A DNA stretch of 64,000 nt from Lewinellaceae bacterium (GCA_020636375.1 JACJXZ010000013.1:62001-126000), one strand, 5' to 3'; counted from the stretch's first letter, positions 8,868 through 17,679 are shown. Notes: generated by a model from the sequence alone, not told the origin. Numbers and translations are program-made.

Positions 8868-9197
8868 ATGGGTACTTCAAAAACAGAAGGTTTTTCCAAA
8901 GAGCAGATCGAGCTGGCGGCTATAACCCGGGCGCTTGCCCATCCTGCCCGTATTGCCATTTTGCAATACCTGGCCCGGGTCAACGCCTGCATCGGCGGAG
9001 AGATCGTCGAGGCTTTGCCCCTGGCGCAACCCACGATTTCCCGGCATCTGAAGGAGCTCAAAGCCGTGGGGTTGATCAAGGGGGAGATCGACGGGGTGCG
9101 GACGAATTACTGTATTGACCGGGAGCGCTGGGAAGAAGTGCGGCGCCTGATGGGTGGGTTTTTCAGGACCCCTGTCGATGAGCAGGATTGTTGCTGA
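8868..9197 (+). CDS. arsR: ArsR/SmtB-family arsenic-responsive repressor
   Basis: A 109-residue winged-helix regulator. The start ATG at 8868 (MGTSKTEGF) matches the usual family length; an upstream extension to 8799 adds 23 atypical residues. The helix-turn-helix region contains LAHPARIAILQYL, the N-terminal ArsR signature, then QPTISRHLKELKAVGLI, the recognition helix. Metalloid-binding cysteines could be Cys40 (in NACIGGEIV) and the C-terminal pair in DEQDCC. It should repress the following arsC-acr3 genes and release DNA on binding As(III). A near-perfect 32-bp palindrome lies between its stop and arsC. Confidence 0.92.
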   Translation: MGTSKTEGFSKEQIELAAITRALAHPARIAILQYLARVNACIGGEIVEALPLAQPTISRHLKELKAVGLIKGEIDGVRTNYCIDRERWEEVRRLMGGFFRTPVDEQDCC

Positions 9198-9211
9198 AGT
9201 TTTTTTTTAAG

Positions 9212-9243
9212 TTTAATTCTATTATTGCAATAATAGGATTAAA
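9212..9243. promoter_or_regulatory. ArsR operator palindrome
   Basis: Positions 9212-9243 form a 32-bp inverted repeat with only one mismatched pair (9218/9237). The inner 18 bp (9219-9236) are perfectly palindromic, with ATTA...TAAT half-sites around ttgcaa, the arrangement known for ArsR/SmtB operators. It lies 15 bp after arsR and 25 bp before arsC. Repression of a separate arsC-acr3 promoter is therefore the simplest reading. No equivalent palindrome was seen upstream of arsR. Confidence 0.75.
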
Positions 9244-9267
9244 TTGGCCCCATCAAATCTCACACCC

Positions 9268-9903
9268 ATGGAAACCCTCCGCCCTTTTGAGCCCATTGAA
9301 CAATATCTCGCTTCTGTGGCTGCGGAATTCGGCCGGATCCCGGAACCCCGGCAGGCCCTCCTGAAAGAGTTGGCCGGCTATATTGTCCGGCGCAGGCAGG
9401 CTGGAGAGCCGGCGCTGCTCACCGTCATCTGCACCCACAACTCCCGGCGCAGCCATATGGGGCAGATGTGGGCGGCGGCGGCGGCGGCCAGGTATGGCGT
9501 AGAAGGGGTGGAATGTTACTCGGGCGGGACGGAGGCCACTGCTTTCAACCCCAACGCGGTGGCTGCCCTGCGGCGCGCCGGCTTCCGGATCGACGGGGGG
9601 CAGGAGCTGGAAAACCCGGTATATGAGGTTCGGTACAGCGATGGCCGGCCGCCGCTCCGGGCGTTTTCCAAACGCTTTGATGATGCGGAGAACCCGGCAG
9701 GAGGTTTTGCCGCCATTATGGTTTGTTCGGAAGCGGATGAAGCCTGCCCTTTTGTTCCGGGTGCCGCCCTGCGCCTGTCCCTGCCGTTCGAGGACCCCAA
9801 ACGGGCGGACGGCACTCCGGAAGAGGAGCAAGCCTACGATGAAGCCTGCCGGCTGATCGCCCGGGAATTTTGCTATGTTATGGCGGCGGCAGGGCAGGGG
9901 TGA
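9268..9903 (+). CDS. arsC: arsenate reductase, low-molecular-weight phosphatase type
   Basis: A 211-residue enzyme of the LMW protein-tyrosine-phosphatase fold. The P-loop is CTHNSRRS with nucleophile Cys55 and Arg61 (CX5RS), followed by HMGQMWA. Second and third redox cysteines may be those in MVCSEADEACPF near residue 155-163. It reduces arsenate to arsenite, which is then exported by the neighbouring Acr3. The N-terminal ~45 residues before the P-loop form an extension seen in Bacteroidota homologues. The ATG at 9268 was chosen because it follows the operator; the open frame extends a few codons further upstream into it. Confidence 0.88.
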   Translation: METLRPFEPIEQYLASVAAEFGRIPEPRQALLKELAGYIVRRRQAGEPALLTVICTHNSRRSHMGQMWAAAAAARYGVEGVECYSGGTEATAFNPNAVAALRRAGFRIDGGQELENPVYEVRYSDGRPPLRAFSKRFDDAENPAGGFAAIMVCSEADEACPFVPGAALRLSLPFEDPKRADGTPEEEQAYDEACRLIAREFCYVMAAAGQG

Positions 9904-9925
9904 GGAAGGCGGGCACTGTTTCACT

Positions 9926-10016
9926 GTTTCACGGGTTCATGGGTTCATGGGGCTGTGGCAGGGAACCGTGTAACCGGACAACCCATGCAAACAAAAACCC
10001 GTGTAACCATAGAACC
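9926..10016. repeat. short-word foldback before acr3
   Basis: The words cactgtttca/cacgggttcatgggttcatgg on the left face aacccgtgtaaccatagaacc on the right, forming an imperfect hairpin in the 113-bp gap between arsC and acr3. It may modulate read-through inside the operon. Confidence 0.45.
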
Positions 10017-11069
10017 ATGAACCAACAAGCTACTGTCACCCGGAAGCAACTTTCCTTCCTGGACCGCTACCTGACCCTGTGGATTTTCCTGGCTATGGCC
10101 GTGGGCGTTGGCGCCGGGTATCTGTTTCCTTCCGTAGCGGATCTGATCAACTCCTTTTCCAGCGGGTCCACCAATATTCCGATTGCCATTGGGCTTATCC
10201 TGATGATGTATCCGCCCCTGGCCAAGGTCAACTACCGCATGCTGCCGCAGGTATTCCGCAACCTCAAGATCCTCGGCATCTCCCTCCTGCTCAACTGGGT
10301 GGTAGGGCCGGTGCTGATGTTCCTGCTGGCCATCACCTTCCTCCGCGGGTACCCGGAATACATGGTGGGGCTGATCCTAATCGGGCTGGCACGCTGCATC
10401 GCCATGGTTATCGTCTGGAACGACCTGGCGGAAGGCAACCGCGAATACGGGGCGGGCCTGGTGGCGCTCAACAGCCTGTTCCAGGTATTTTTCTACAGCT
10501 TTTACGCCTGGATTTTTATCACGTTGCTCCCTCCGCTACTGGGATTTGAGGGAGCTATAGTAGATATTTCTATCGCCACAATTGCGGAAAGCGTGGCCAT
10601 TTACCTGGGCATACCCTTTGCCGCCGGTTTTTTGAGCCGTGTTTTCCTGGTAAAGTGGAAAGGAGAAGCGTGGTATCAGCAGCGGTTCGTGCCGGCCATT
10701 TCACCCGTCACCCTGCTCGCGCTGCTCTTTACGATTGTGGTGATGTTCAGCCTGAAAGGGGAGCTGATCGTACAGATCCCGTTCGATGTATTGCGCATTG
10801 CCGTACCGCTGCTCATCTATTTTGTGGTCATGTTCCTGCTGAGCTTTTTCCTGAGCAAGTGGATGGGCGCGGATTATCCACGCAACGCTTCTATTTCCTT
10901 TACTGCGACCGGCAACAACTTCGAGCTGGCTATTGCGGTGGCCATTGCGGTGTTCGGGCTCAGTTCCGGACAGGCTTTTGCCGGGGTGATTGGCCCGCTG
11001 GTAGAGGTGCCTGCTTTGATTGGATTGGTGAACCTGGCCTGGTGGCTGCGGAGGAGGTATTATGGCTGA
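10017..11069 (+). CDS. acr3: ACR3-family arsenite efflux permease
   Basis: A 350-residue inner-membrane transporter of the bile/arsenite/riboflavin superfamily with about ten hydrophobic segments. The signature GLARCIAMVIVWNDLA holds the conserved TM4 cysteine (Cys127). A later segment, ATGNNFELAIAVAIAVFG, holds the conserved glutamate of TM9. It exports arsenite using the proton-motive force. The start ATG at 10017 (MNQQATVTRKQ) gives the normal family length; the upstream open frame is repeat sequence. It follows arsC by 113 bp on the same strand and converges on arsM. Confidence 0.95.
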   Translation: MNQQATVTRKQLSFLDRYLTLWIFLAMAVGVGAGYLFPSVADLINSFSSGSTNIPIAIGLILMMYPPLAKVNYRMLPQVFRNLKILGISLLLNWVVGPVLMFLLAITFLRGYPEYMVGLILIGLARCIAMVIVWNDLAEGNREYGAGLVALNSLFQVFFYSFYAWIFITLLPPLLGFEGAIVDISIATIAESVAIYLGIPFAAGFLSRVFLVKWKGEAWYQQRFVPAISPVTLLALLFTIVVMFSLKGELIVQIPFDVLRIAVPLLIYFVVMFLLSFFLSKWMGADYPRNASISFTATGNNFELAIAVAIAVFGLSSGQAFAGVIGPLVEVPALIGLVNLAWWLRRRYYG

Positions 11070-11084
11070 AGGACGGGGAGCGGC

Positions 11085-11181
11085 TGGTTGTTGTTCGTTG
11101 TTTGTTGTTCGTTGTCCGTTGTTGGTTGTCCGGAGAGCCGGGGTTGCGGAACCAGCAACGGACAACGAACAACCAACAACC
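11085..11181. repeat. bidirectional short-word foldback between acr3 and arsM
   Basis: The left arm (11085-11128) is built from gttgttcgttgtccgttg-like words. The right arm (11150-11181) carries the reverse complement (caacggacaacgaacaacc). It occupies the whole gap between two convergent genes and can form a long stem from either strand, so a bidirectional terminator role is plausible. Confidence 0.6.
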
Positions 11182-11192
11182 AGGCTGGCCCG

Positions 11193-11975
11193 TCAGCCTT
11201 TCTCCCCGTACACGTTAATGCTGAAGATGCCCGTCCCGCCATTCCGGAAAGCCTTCAGTTCATCCGGGGATAAGAATTCCAGCAACAGTTCATCCGGCAG
11301 GTTCAGCTGCCGTTCCTTGTCGATCCGGATGTTGGCGAAGCCGGCGCGTTCGATGGCCTTCAGGTAATCCGCCTTTTGCAGGGCACCTGCCACGCAGCCG
11401 GCGTACAGCACAGCAGCTTCCTGCAGGGCCGGAGGCAGTTCGCCCTTCAGCACGATGTCGGATATGCTGAAGTGGCCGCCCGGCCGCAGGACGCGGTACA
11501 CCTCGGCGTAGGCCTTGTCTTTATCCGGCACCAGGTTCATCACGCAGTTGCTGATGGCTACGTCGATGGAGTTGTCTTCCAGGGGGATATCTTCAATATC
11601 TCCCAGGACAAATTCCACGTTTTCATAACCCAGTTTCCGGTTGTTGGCCCGGGCCTGAGCGACCATGGCCTCGGTCATGTCCAGCCCGATGACCCTGCCG
11701 CTTTCCCCGGCCAGGCTGCGGGCGACGAACACGTCGTTGCCGGCGCCCGAACCCAAATCCAGCACGGTATGGCCTTCCCTGATCCGGGCATATTCGGTGG
11801 GCAGGCCGCAGCCCAGGCCCAGGTCGGCCTCTTTGGAATATCCCTCCAGCTTATCGTAGCCTTCGCTGAAGTCGATGCCTCCGGGCGAGCAGCAGGATGG
11901 CCCGCAGCAGCTTTGGGAGGATTGGACGACTTCGGTGTACTTCTCTTTAACGACTTCCTTAATTGCCTTTTCCAT
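11193..11975 (-). CDS. arsM: arsenite S-adenosylmethionine methyltransferase
   Basis: A 260-residue cytoplasmic SAM-dependent methyltransferase that methylates As(III). Near the N-terminus are two vicinal cysteine pairs (Cys23-24 and Cys28-29, CCGPSCC). The SAM-binding motif is TVLDLGSGAGNDVFVA, followed by GDIEDIPL. The conserved arsenic-binding cysteines are those in ISNCVMNL and AGCVAGAL. The ATG at 11975 (MEKAIKEVV) was preferred over an 18-residue upstream extension. The gene lies 57 bp downstream of sigZ on the same strand, suggesting co-transcription, and converges with acr3. Confidence 0.95.
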   Translation of the reverse strand: MEKAIKEVVKEKYTEVVQSSQSCCGPSCCSPGGIDFSEGYDKLEGYSKEADLGLGCGLPTEYARIREGHTVLDLGSGAGNDVFVARSLAGESGRVIGLDMTEAMVAQARANNRKLGYENVEFVLGDIEDIPLEDNSIDVAISNCVMNLVPDKDKAYAEVYRVLRPGGHFSISDIVLKGELPPALQEAAVLYAGCVAGALQKADYLKAIERAGFANIRIDKERQLNLPDELLLEFLSPDELKAFRNGGTGIFSINVYGEKG

Positions 11976-12032
11976 GGTTGAGTGATTTTTGTTTGCCCAT
12001 AAGACGGGCCTATCGCGGTTTGGACGCAAAAT

Positions 12033-12617
12033 TCAGCAACACTCCTCTTCTTCTTCTTCAACATTTTCTTCTGAACCGGCCTCCCGGGGCTGATAACCCA
12101 GCACATTGCCATATTTGTCGGTAGCCACCTCGCAGCATTGCAGCACAATATCCCGGAGTTTTTCCCGGCCCCGCTGCACCCGCGATTTGGCGCCCGAGTA
12201 GGAGATGCCCAGCTTTTCCGCCAGCTCCCGCTGGGAGATCCCTTCGACTTCCGTCAGGTACAGGGCCTGCCGGTATTTATCAGGCAGCAACTCCAGCATA
12301 AAGGGCAACCATTGGGCGACTTCTTCGGTCAGCGCCTGCACCTGCTCTTCTTCCTCGGTAGGTGCCGGTTCTACCAGGGCCGGCACAGGCAATGCCTGGG
12401 TTTTGCGCTGGCGAAAATGGTCATTCACGGCATTCTGCGCGATGCGGAACAGCCAGTACTCTGCCTTCTCCTCCGCTCTCAACTGGTGGAGGTTTTGGTG
12501 CATTTTTATGAATATTTCCTGCAGTACGTCATCGGCGCTGGCTTCGTCGCGCACCTTGGCCCGCACAAAGGCTTTCAATTTTGCCTGGACTTTCTCCCAG
12601 ATGGATTCTGCTTCCAT
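12033..12617 (-). CDS. sigZ: ECF-like RNA polymerase sigma factor, SigZ type
   Basis: A 194-residue sigma factor. Region 2 is visible as DDVLQEIFIKMHQNL and YWLFRIAQNAVNDHFR, and region 4 as LPDKYRQALYLTEVEGISQRELAEKLGIS (quoted here in two overlapping parts: LPDKYRQALYL and EGISQRELAEKLGIS). The tail is unusual: CCEVATDKYGNVLGYQP, then an acidic run ending EEEEECC. SigZ proteins of Bacteroidota share the CxVATDxxGN-like tail. Terminal cysteine pairs here and in ArsR raise the possibility of direct thiol or metalloid sensing (inference). It precedes arsM on the same strand. No anti-sigma gene is adjacent. Confidence 0.88.
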   Translation of the reverse strand: MEAESIWEKVQAKLKAFVRAKVRDEASADDVLQEIFIKMHQNLHQLRAEEKAEYWLFRIAQNAVNDHFRQRKTQALPVPALVEPAPTEEEEQVQALTEEVAQWLPFMLELLPDKYRQALYLTEVEGISQRELAEKLGISYSGAKSRVQRGREKLRDIVLQCCEVATDKYGNVLGYQPREAGSEENVEEEEEECC

Positions 12618-12701
12618 GTGTTTTTCTTTTATAGACGGGACAGGATGGGAATGGACGCAATCCCTAAGCAGACAGGATCAACAGGATGCATACACTACTT
12701 T

Positions 12702-14237
12702 CTACTTGTCCAATTCCGGATACTCCACCTCCATATCATACGTCCACTGGTCAAAATACAAATTTCCGCCGCGCCATTCCACCTCGCCGCGCTGAAAGTC
12801 CACCGTTTCGCTGCGGGGGTGGATCTTGGCGGGAAAGAAGCTGCCGGAGAAATCGTCGTTGACGATGAGCCGGTAGGCGTCGGCGCCGCCGAAGAAGAAC
12901 CGGCGGGCATCCTGGTTTTCGGTATCCTGGAGGTTGAAGTCGGAGTCGACAGGCACCCAGCCGGCGCCTTCGAAGTACAGTTCGGCCCAATCGTGCAGGT
13001 TGATGCTGCCGGGATAGAGGAACCAGCCGCTCTGCCATTTGGCCGGGATGCCGTTGTAGCGGCACAAGGTAATAAAGAGCAACGCTTTCATGCCGCAGTC
13101 TCCGCGCCGGTTCTGAATACAATAGGCCGGAATGTCGGGCATGGTGGAGTACTCCAGCGCGCTGGCCCAGGGGATACTCTCTCCGATCCACCGGTAGATC
13201 AGCCAGGCTTTCTGCACCGGATCCTTTTCCTGGCCGACGATTTGTTCCGATAAGGCTTTCAGCTCCGGGGTGAACCGGATATGCTGATCCCGCCCGGCGG
13301 TGAAGTGCTGGTACAATTCGCCTTTCTTATCATAGGGCTCGACGGGCAGGCTCAGCAGCGGGTGCCACTCATCGTAGGCGGTGTAGGTAGCCTGGTACCG
13401 GAATTCCGTTTCCCTGCCGGCCTGTGCGCGCTGCTCCATATATATCGAGGTGTGCGGATAGGCCAGCGGCGAAATAATGTAAAACGGTTCGCTGGCTTCG
13501 TCCAGTTGGACGGCGGAGAGGCGGCGGCGGCTGGCGCGGGGAAAGGGCAGCCAGGCGCGGACCATCTCGCCGGGCGGAACGGCGCCGGGCTTAACTTTCA
13601 GGGTGTAAGTAATCCTGATCTGGCGGGGGCGCGCCAGGGGGCCTTCCCCTTTCTGCACTGCCGCCACGGCTTCCGGGAGGTAGCCTTGCAGGAACTGCCC
13701 CAGTCCGTCCACCCTGGGCCCGTCAATTTCCTCCCGCCGCTTTTTAGCCGCTTCGTCAACCCGGAACAGGTTCCAGACGGCATTGCGGAAGTAGCGCTTT
13801 TCCCCCTCGATGACGCGCATTTCCAGGCTTCCGGAAGCTTCCCATTTCCGCAGTTGTTCCTCCGGGAGGTCAGGGTAATAAGGTTTCAGGGTTTGGCGGA
13901 CATAGGCTTCGTCGCGGTTGAAGTCCAGGCGGATACGGTCCAGCAGGGCCGATTGCAGCTCCAGTTCGTAAACGTCGGTAGCCGGGAGCCCGCCCTGGGC
14001 TATGCGTTCGCTAATCAGCTGCTGCGCCTGGGTGAACGCTCCCCGGGCGATCGCCTCGTTGATGGCCGGGTAGGGCGTTTGGGCGGGCAGGGAGTTGGCA
14101 ACCAGGGAAAGGAATAAACAACAACAAAGAAACACCTTGAAATACTCTGTCCGCGGGGAGTTTCCCCTTCTGTTTCCAGGCATTTCTACATATTTCCATT
14201 TATTTCCAGGCTTGCGCTTGCGGGCTGTCTTTCCCAT
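12702..14237 (-). CDS. exported transglutaminase-like protein
   Basis: A protein of up to 511 residues. The Cys-His-Asp triad of the transglutaminase-like cysteine-protease fold is complete: Cys381 in RRGDCGMKALL, His415 in INLHDWAEL and Asp431 in WVPVDSDF. A signal-like hydrophobic segment (FLCCCLFLSLVANSLPAQ) follows a basic N-terminus, so it is probably exported. The start could be the ATG at 14237 or the one at 14183 (MPGNRRGNSPR); the later one gives a more normal signal peptide. An N-terminal ~200-residue helical region and a beta-rich middle precede the catalytic domain. Protease, amidase or cross-linking activity cannot be told apart. It lies 5 bp after the NlpC/P60 gene and is probably co-transcribed with it. 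Confidence 0.85.
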   Translation of the reverse strand: MGKTARKRKPGNKWKYVEMPGNRRGNSPRTEYFKVFLCCCLFLSLVANSLPAQTPYPAINEAIARGAFTQAQQLISERIAQGGLPATDVYELELQSALLDRIRLDFNRDEAYVRQTLKPYYPDLPEEQLRKWEASGSLEMRVIEGEKRYFRNAVWNLFRVDEAAKKRREEIDGPRVDGLGQFLQGYLPEAVAAVQKGEGPLARPRQIRITYTLKVKPGAVPPGEMVRAWLPFPRASRRRLSAVQLDEASEPFYIISPLAYPHTSIYMEQRAQAGRETEFRYQATYTAYDEWHPLLSLPVEPYDKKGELYQHFTAGRDQHIRFTPELKALSEQIVGQEKDPVQKAWLIYRWIGESIPWASALEYSTMPDIPAYCIQNRRGDCGMKALLFITLCRYNGIPAKWQSGWFLYPGSINLHDWAELYFEGAGWVPVDSDFNLQDTENQDARRFFFGGADAYRLIVNDDFSGSFFPAKIHPRSETVDFQRGEVEWRGGNLYFDQWTYDMEVEYPELDK

Positions 14238-14242
14238 ATATT

Positions 14243-15433
14243 TTACATTTCATTATACATCGTTACCTTTTCCAGCGGCAGAACCCCGGCCTTTTCCGGC
14301 CCTTCCAGCATTCGTTTGGCGCGGACGAAGGAGTTCAGGCGGTATTCCGTAAAGTCCGGATCGCCGCGCCGGAGGCTTTCTACCTCCACTTTGCCGGATG
14401 CGTGGATGATCCTGCCGTCACCCAGGTAGATGGCGACGTGGGTGATCCTTTCCGGTTTTTCTTCGGATGCCTTTCTGCCAAAAAAGAGCAGGTCGCCGGG
14501 CTGCAGGCCGGCAAGGGTTGTATCTGTTTCAACCGGGGTGCCGACGTGCACCTGCTGCGAAGCATCCCGGGGCAGGAGCAGGCCGTTGAGGTAGAACACC
14601 GTCTTGGTGAATCCGCTGCAGTCCACTCCTTTACCGGAAGTGCCGCCCCAGAGATAGGGCCGGCCCATGAACCGGAAGGCCGTTTCAATGATCTTTTCGG
14701 CGTCGGGGTTGTGGGAGGCCAGCCACAATTCGTAATTCATCACCGCTTCATCCGGCACGCAGGCGGATCTTCCATCCGGGTATTGCACCTGGCTGAACCC
14801 CATCCGGGAGCCGAGGTAGGCGAGGATGTTTCCCGCCAGCAGGTCGGAGACGCGCCGGGCGGCGGGCGTGGGTTCTGCCAGGGAAAAACCCTGGTCGGGC
14901 AGATAAACCACTTTTTCGGCCTGTTGCCACTGGCCGTACTCCGCTTCCGTCATCGCAACGAACCCACCGGGGTCGAGCCATCCGAGGTAGCCGTCGGGCG
15001 TCTGCACCAGAAACCAGCCGTCCATTTCCTTGTATACCCGCAGGGGAGTGCCCAGGGTAGATTGGGTCGACAATTCAGCGCTGTGGCGGGGTTCGGAGCG
15101 GATGTTGCAGGCCGAGAGGTTGACGACGCCATAGATCCTGCCCCGGAGGCTGGTATCGGGCAGCAGGCGGATGCTGTTGACGGTTGAAAAACCGGCCTCC
15201 TGCAGGCTGCTTTCCAGGGAGCTGACCGCTTGCGGAAGGTTGGATTCGCCGCTGAGCAATATTCGTTTCCCGTCCTGCCCGGCGGTGACGTCGAACAGGG
15301 CGACCCGCTTATCGGGGGCGTGTGCCTGGCGGGTTTTTTCCAGGAGGGTTTCCACTTCGGGGGGCAGCCCGCCCTGGTCGCGGCAGGAGAATAGCGTCAG
15401 CGTGAACAGCAAAAAAAGCGTGGTTGGTTTCAT
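14243..15433 (-). CDS. SH3-like/NlpC-P60 (C40) peptidoglycan endopeptidase lipoprotein
   Basis: A 396-residue lipoprotein. The start ATG at 15433 gives MKPTTLFLLFTLTLFSC with a lipobox cysteine at residue 17. Two SH3-like segments follow (about residues 95-160 and 165-235; for example NIRSEPRHSAELST and DGWFLVQTPDGYLGWLD). The C-terminal NlpC/P60 domain has catalytic Cys272 (GVDCSGFT), His332 (THVAIYLG) and a polar third residue, His344 (IIHASG). Such enzymes cleave D-Glu-DAP or related bonds in stem peptides at the cell envelope. It is followed closely by the transglutaminase-like gene. Confidence 0.93.
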   Translation of the reverse strand: MKPTTLFLLFTLTLFSCRDQGGLPPEVETLLEKTRQAHAPDKRVALFDVTAGQDGKRILLSGESNLPQAVSSLESSLQEAGFSTVNSIRLLPDTSLRGRIYGVVNLSACNIRSEPRHSAELSTQSTLGTPLRVYKEMDGWFLVQTPDGYLGWLDPGGFVAMTEAEYGQWQQAEKVVYLPDQGFSLAEPTPAARRVSDLLAGNILAYLGSRMGFSQVQYPDGRSACVPDEAVMNYELWLASHNPDAEKIIETAFRFMGRPYLWGGTSGKGVDCSGFTKTVFYLNGLLLPRDASQQVHVGTPVETDTTLAGLQPGDLLFFGRKASEEKPERITHVAIYLGDGRIIHASGKVEVESLRRGDPDFTEYRLNSFVRAKRMLEGPEKAGVLPLEKVTMYNEM

Positions 15434-15633
15434 AATTCGGCCTTGATGTAAAGAACCAAATATAGAGAATTTTTCGCCCAGGTCATGTATCCTGTAAATC
15501 TTGTTAATCCTGTCTGCATATACCAGCTTGGAAAGCACACTTCGCAAGTCCTGTAAATCTTCGTCCGAAAAAGCGAAGGCCGCTCCCGGTGGTCGGGAGC
15601 GGCCTTCGCCTGAGCGTAAAAAGGAGCTATTGT

Positions 15634-16617
15634 TTAGTGGCCGGAAGAAGATTCCATGCCGTAGAAGTCGAAGTTGCTGACCCGGCTGCTGATCTCATTT
15701 CCTACGGAAGAGCTGTTGTTTTCGAAGCGGCAGCCGGTCATGATGGCGTCGCAGGTGCCTTTGCTGGAAGCGGTGCGGTCGTTGTAGACGCCGCTGCCGC
15801 GGATGTAGGCGATATTAGCGACGAAGACGCAGTTTCTCACTTTGGGAACTGCCAGGCCGTAGTCGGCTTTGTTGAACATGCCGGCGCCGTAGGTAGCCTC
15901 GTTGCCTTCGAAGAGGCAGTTCGTCAGTTGAGGTGCGCATTTGCCGTTATTGCCGTCGTTAAAGATGGCACCGCCGTCAACCTCGGAAATATTGTGGATG
16001 AACTTGCAGTTCTCGATGAAGGGCTCGCAGGTGCCGTTGTTGGCGTAGTTGTACATGCCGGCGCCTTCGCGGGCGATGTTATCCATGAAGATGCAGTTGC
16101 GGATAGCGGGGCTGGAGTTGGCGTTGGTAGCTTCGTTGTACCAGCCGGCGCCTTTGTGGTGCAGCGGGTTTTGAGAAGCAGAGCCCGTAGCGGAACCGCC
16201 CATGACTACAAAACCGTCGATCACGGTGCTGCTGCTGGCGTTCTTCGTATATACTACGGTGTAGGCGTTATCGTCTTTGGACGGCTGTCCGATCTCTCCG
16301 CTGAGGATGGTCAGGTTCTTGATCGGGTTTCTCTGGTCGAGAGATGTTTCGTATCCGGCGAAGCCTCCGTAGATCTCGACGCCTTCCGGGATGACGAACG
16401 ATTTGGTGCGGTCGTTGTCCCGGGTGGTGAAGTACTTGCCGGAAGCCACCCAAATCTGCTTGCCGCTCTTGGCACGCAGCAGGGCTTCCTGTACGGTGCC
16501 CATCGGCTGGTTCCAGGAAGAGCCGTCGCCGTTGCCCCCTTTCTTCACGTAGATAACCTGGGCGCTCATGTGGCCAATAGCCAGGATCAATGCTGTAAGT
16601 AAAAATACTCTTTTCAC
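15634..16617 (-). CDS. secreted right-handed beta-helix-like repeat protein (paralogue 1)
   Basis: About 327 residues, with a signal peptide (MKRVFLLTALILAIGHMSAQ) and then VIYVKKGGNGDGSSW, typical of secreted polymorphic-outer-membrane/pectate-lyase-like repeat proteins. The body has recurrent ...P.I.NC.F..N.A..G.AG.YN... turns at about 35-residue spacing (NCIFMDNIAREGAGMYN; NCKFIHNISEVDGGAIFN; NCLFEGNEATYGAGMFN; NCVFVANIAYIRGSGVYN). These are coils of a predicted beta-helix. No T9SS sorting domain is visible at the C-terminus. No ATG exists at the right place: a GTG at 16617 or TTG at 16623 must start it. A close paralogue lies at 20903-21874. Confidence 0.82.
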   Translation of the reverse strand: MKRVFLLTALILAIGHMSAQVIYVKKGGNGDGSSWNQPMGTVQEALLRAKSGKQIWVASGKYFTTRDNDRTKSFVIPEGVEIYGGFAGYETSLDQRNPIKNLTILSGEIGQPSKDDNAYTVVYTKNASSSTVIDGFVVMGGSATGSASQNPLHHKGAGWYNEATNANSSPAIRNCIFMDNIAREGAGMYNYANNGTCEPFIENCKFIHNISEVDGGAIFNDGNNGKCAPQLTNCLFEGNEATYGAGMFNKADYGLAVPKVRNCVFVANIAYIRGSGVYNDRTASSKGTCDAIMTGCRFENNSSSVGNEISSRVSNFDFYGMESSSGH

Positions 16618-17270
16618 GCTCAAAAAATTTTGAAGTTGGAAATAGAAAACAACCTTGAGAAAATGGGACTCAATTGACGGGAAGGCGTTAAACCTAAGCT
16701 AAGGTTTAAGCAAAACTGGGATGGGACACCTTCTTGTCAAAAGAGGTGTCAAACGAAGATCACAAACGTGGGACATAGAGCGAGAGCATGTACTCTCGTA
16801 CTTACAACATGGGATGGATCGTCAAATAATAGACGCTAAAAAAAATGCTGGACTTCCTCCTAATGGGATATTGGGATCGGAGAAAATCCGGTTTCACGCT
16901 TAACAATACAATTTGGCTTCGGGGCAAAAAATAATGGGATAAAACAAATGTATAGAATTATTGGGAAATTCTGTACAGGTTAACGGACACTTTTTTGAAT
17001 TTGTTTCACTTGCCTGGGAATAATTGCAAAATTTAACAAATTCTCATATATGTGTTAACTTTCCACAAGATCGGAAATCCCGAAGCATTCTCCAAATGTT
17101 TTTGAATAAAAAAAAAGAATATATGTGCTTTGGCGATGCAATTGCCTGGCTGTGAACCCGTTCAGCCCCGGCCTGGGTGTCCGGCTATACTGCTGGACAT
17201 TTTTTGGACACAGAGCGCGCCGATTATGTCCGGTAGTGTGGCGTCCGGCGCTAACCGGCAGCTCCCGACT

Positions 17271-17464
17271 CTTAGGGCTTGCAAAACAATAAGCACTCCA
17301 TTTAGACTCGTTCTTTTGGGCGCTAACCGCCCCGACACTCCTTGTACGGGGTAGACTGTTGCCAAGCCTCGCCGTAGCTCCGGCTATGCCTACGTTTGTC
17401 GCCTTGTTAGCGCACAAAATAACTTCGTCTATTCTGGACCACTTATTATTTTGCAAGCCCTAAG
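17271..17464 (+). mobile_element. MITE-like element, family A copy 2
   Basis: A 194-bp element with 23-bp terminal inverted repeats (17271-17293 and 17442-17464) that differ at one position. Both begin CTTAGGGCTTGCAAAA. The core reads GTAGCTCCGGCTATGC...TTGTTAGCG, homologous to the core of the element at 7081-7245 in opposite orientation. It carries no open frame of its own. Confidence 0.8.
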
Positions 17465-17470
17465 CCCCTG

Positions 17471-17503
17471 CTAATTCACTAATTCACTAATTCACTAATT
17501 CAG
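17471..17503. repeat. octamer tandem repeat (taattcac)
   Basis: Four consecutive copies of taattcac directly abut the right end of the MITE-like element. No inverted copy is adjacent. Confidence 0.6.
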
Positions 17504-17679
17504 TCCATATACTCACACCATAATATATAGCGTGACTTTTCTGCCTTTTTCCGTCTGTAGGTAACGATTCGCTATACCGGCCCAAAATGCGGTTGGAGAC
17601 AGGCCAGAGTAGTTCCTATCCTGCAAGAGAACCTTTCAAACCCAACGGGCGCGATTCCTTATTGTACCCCTTGCGCGGT

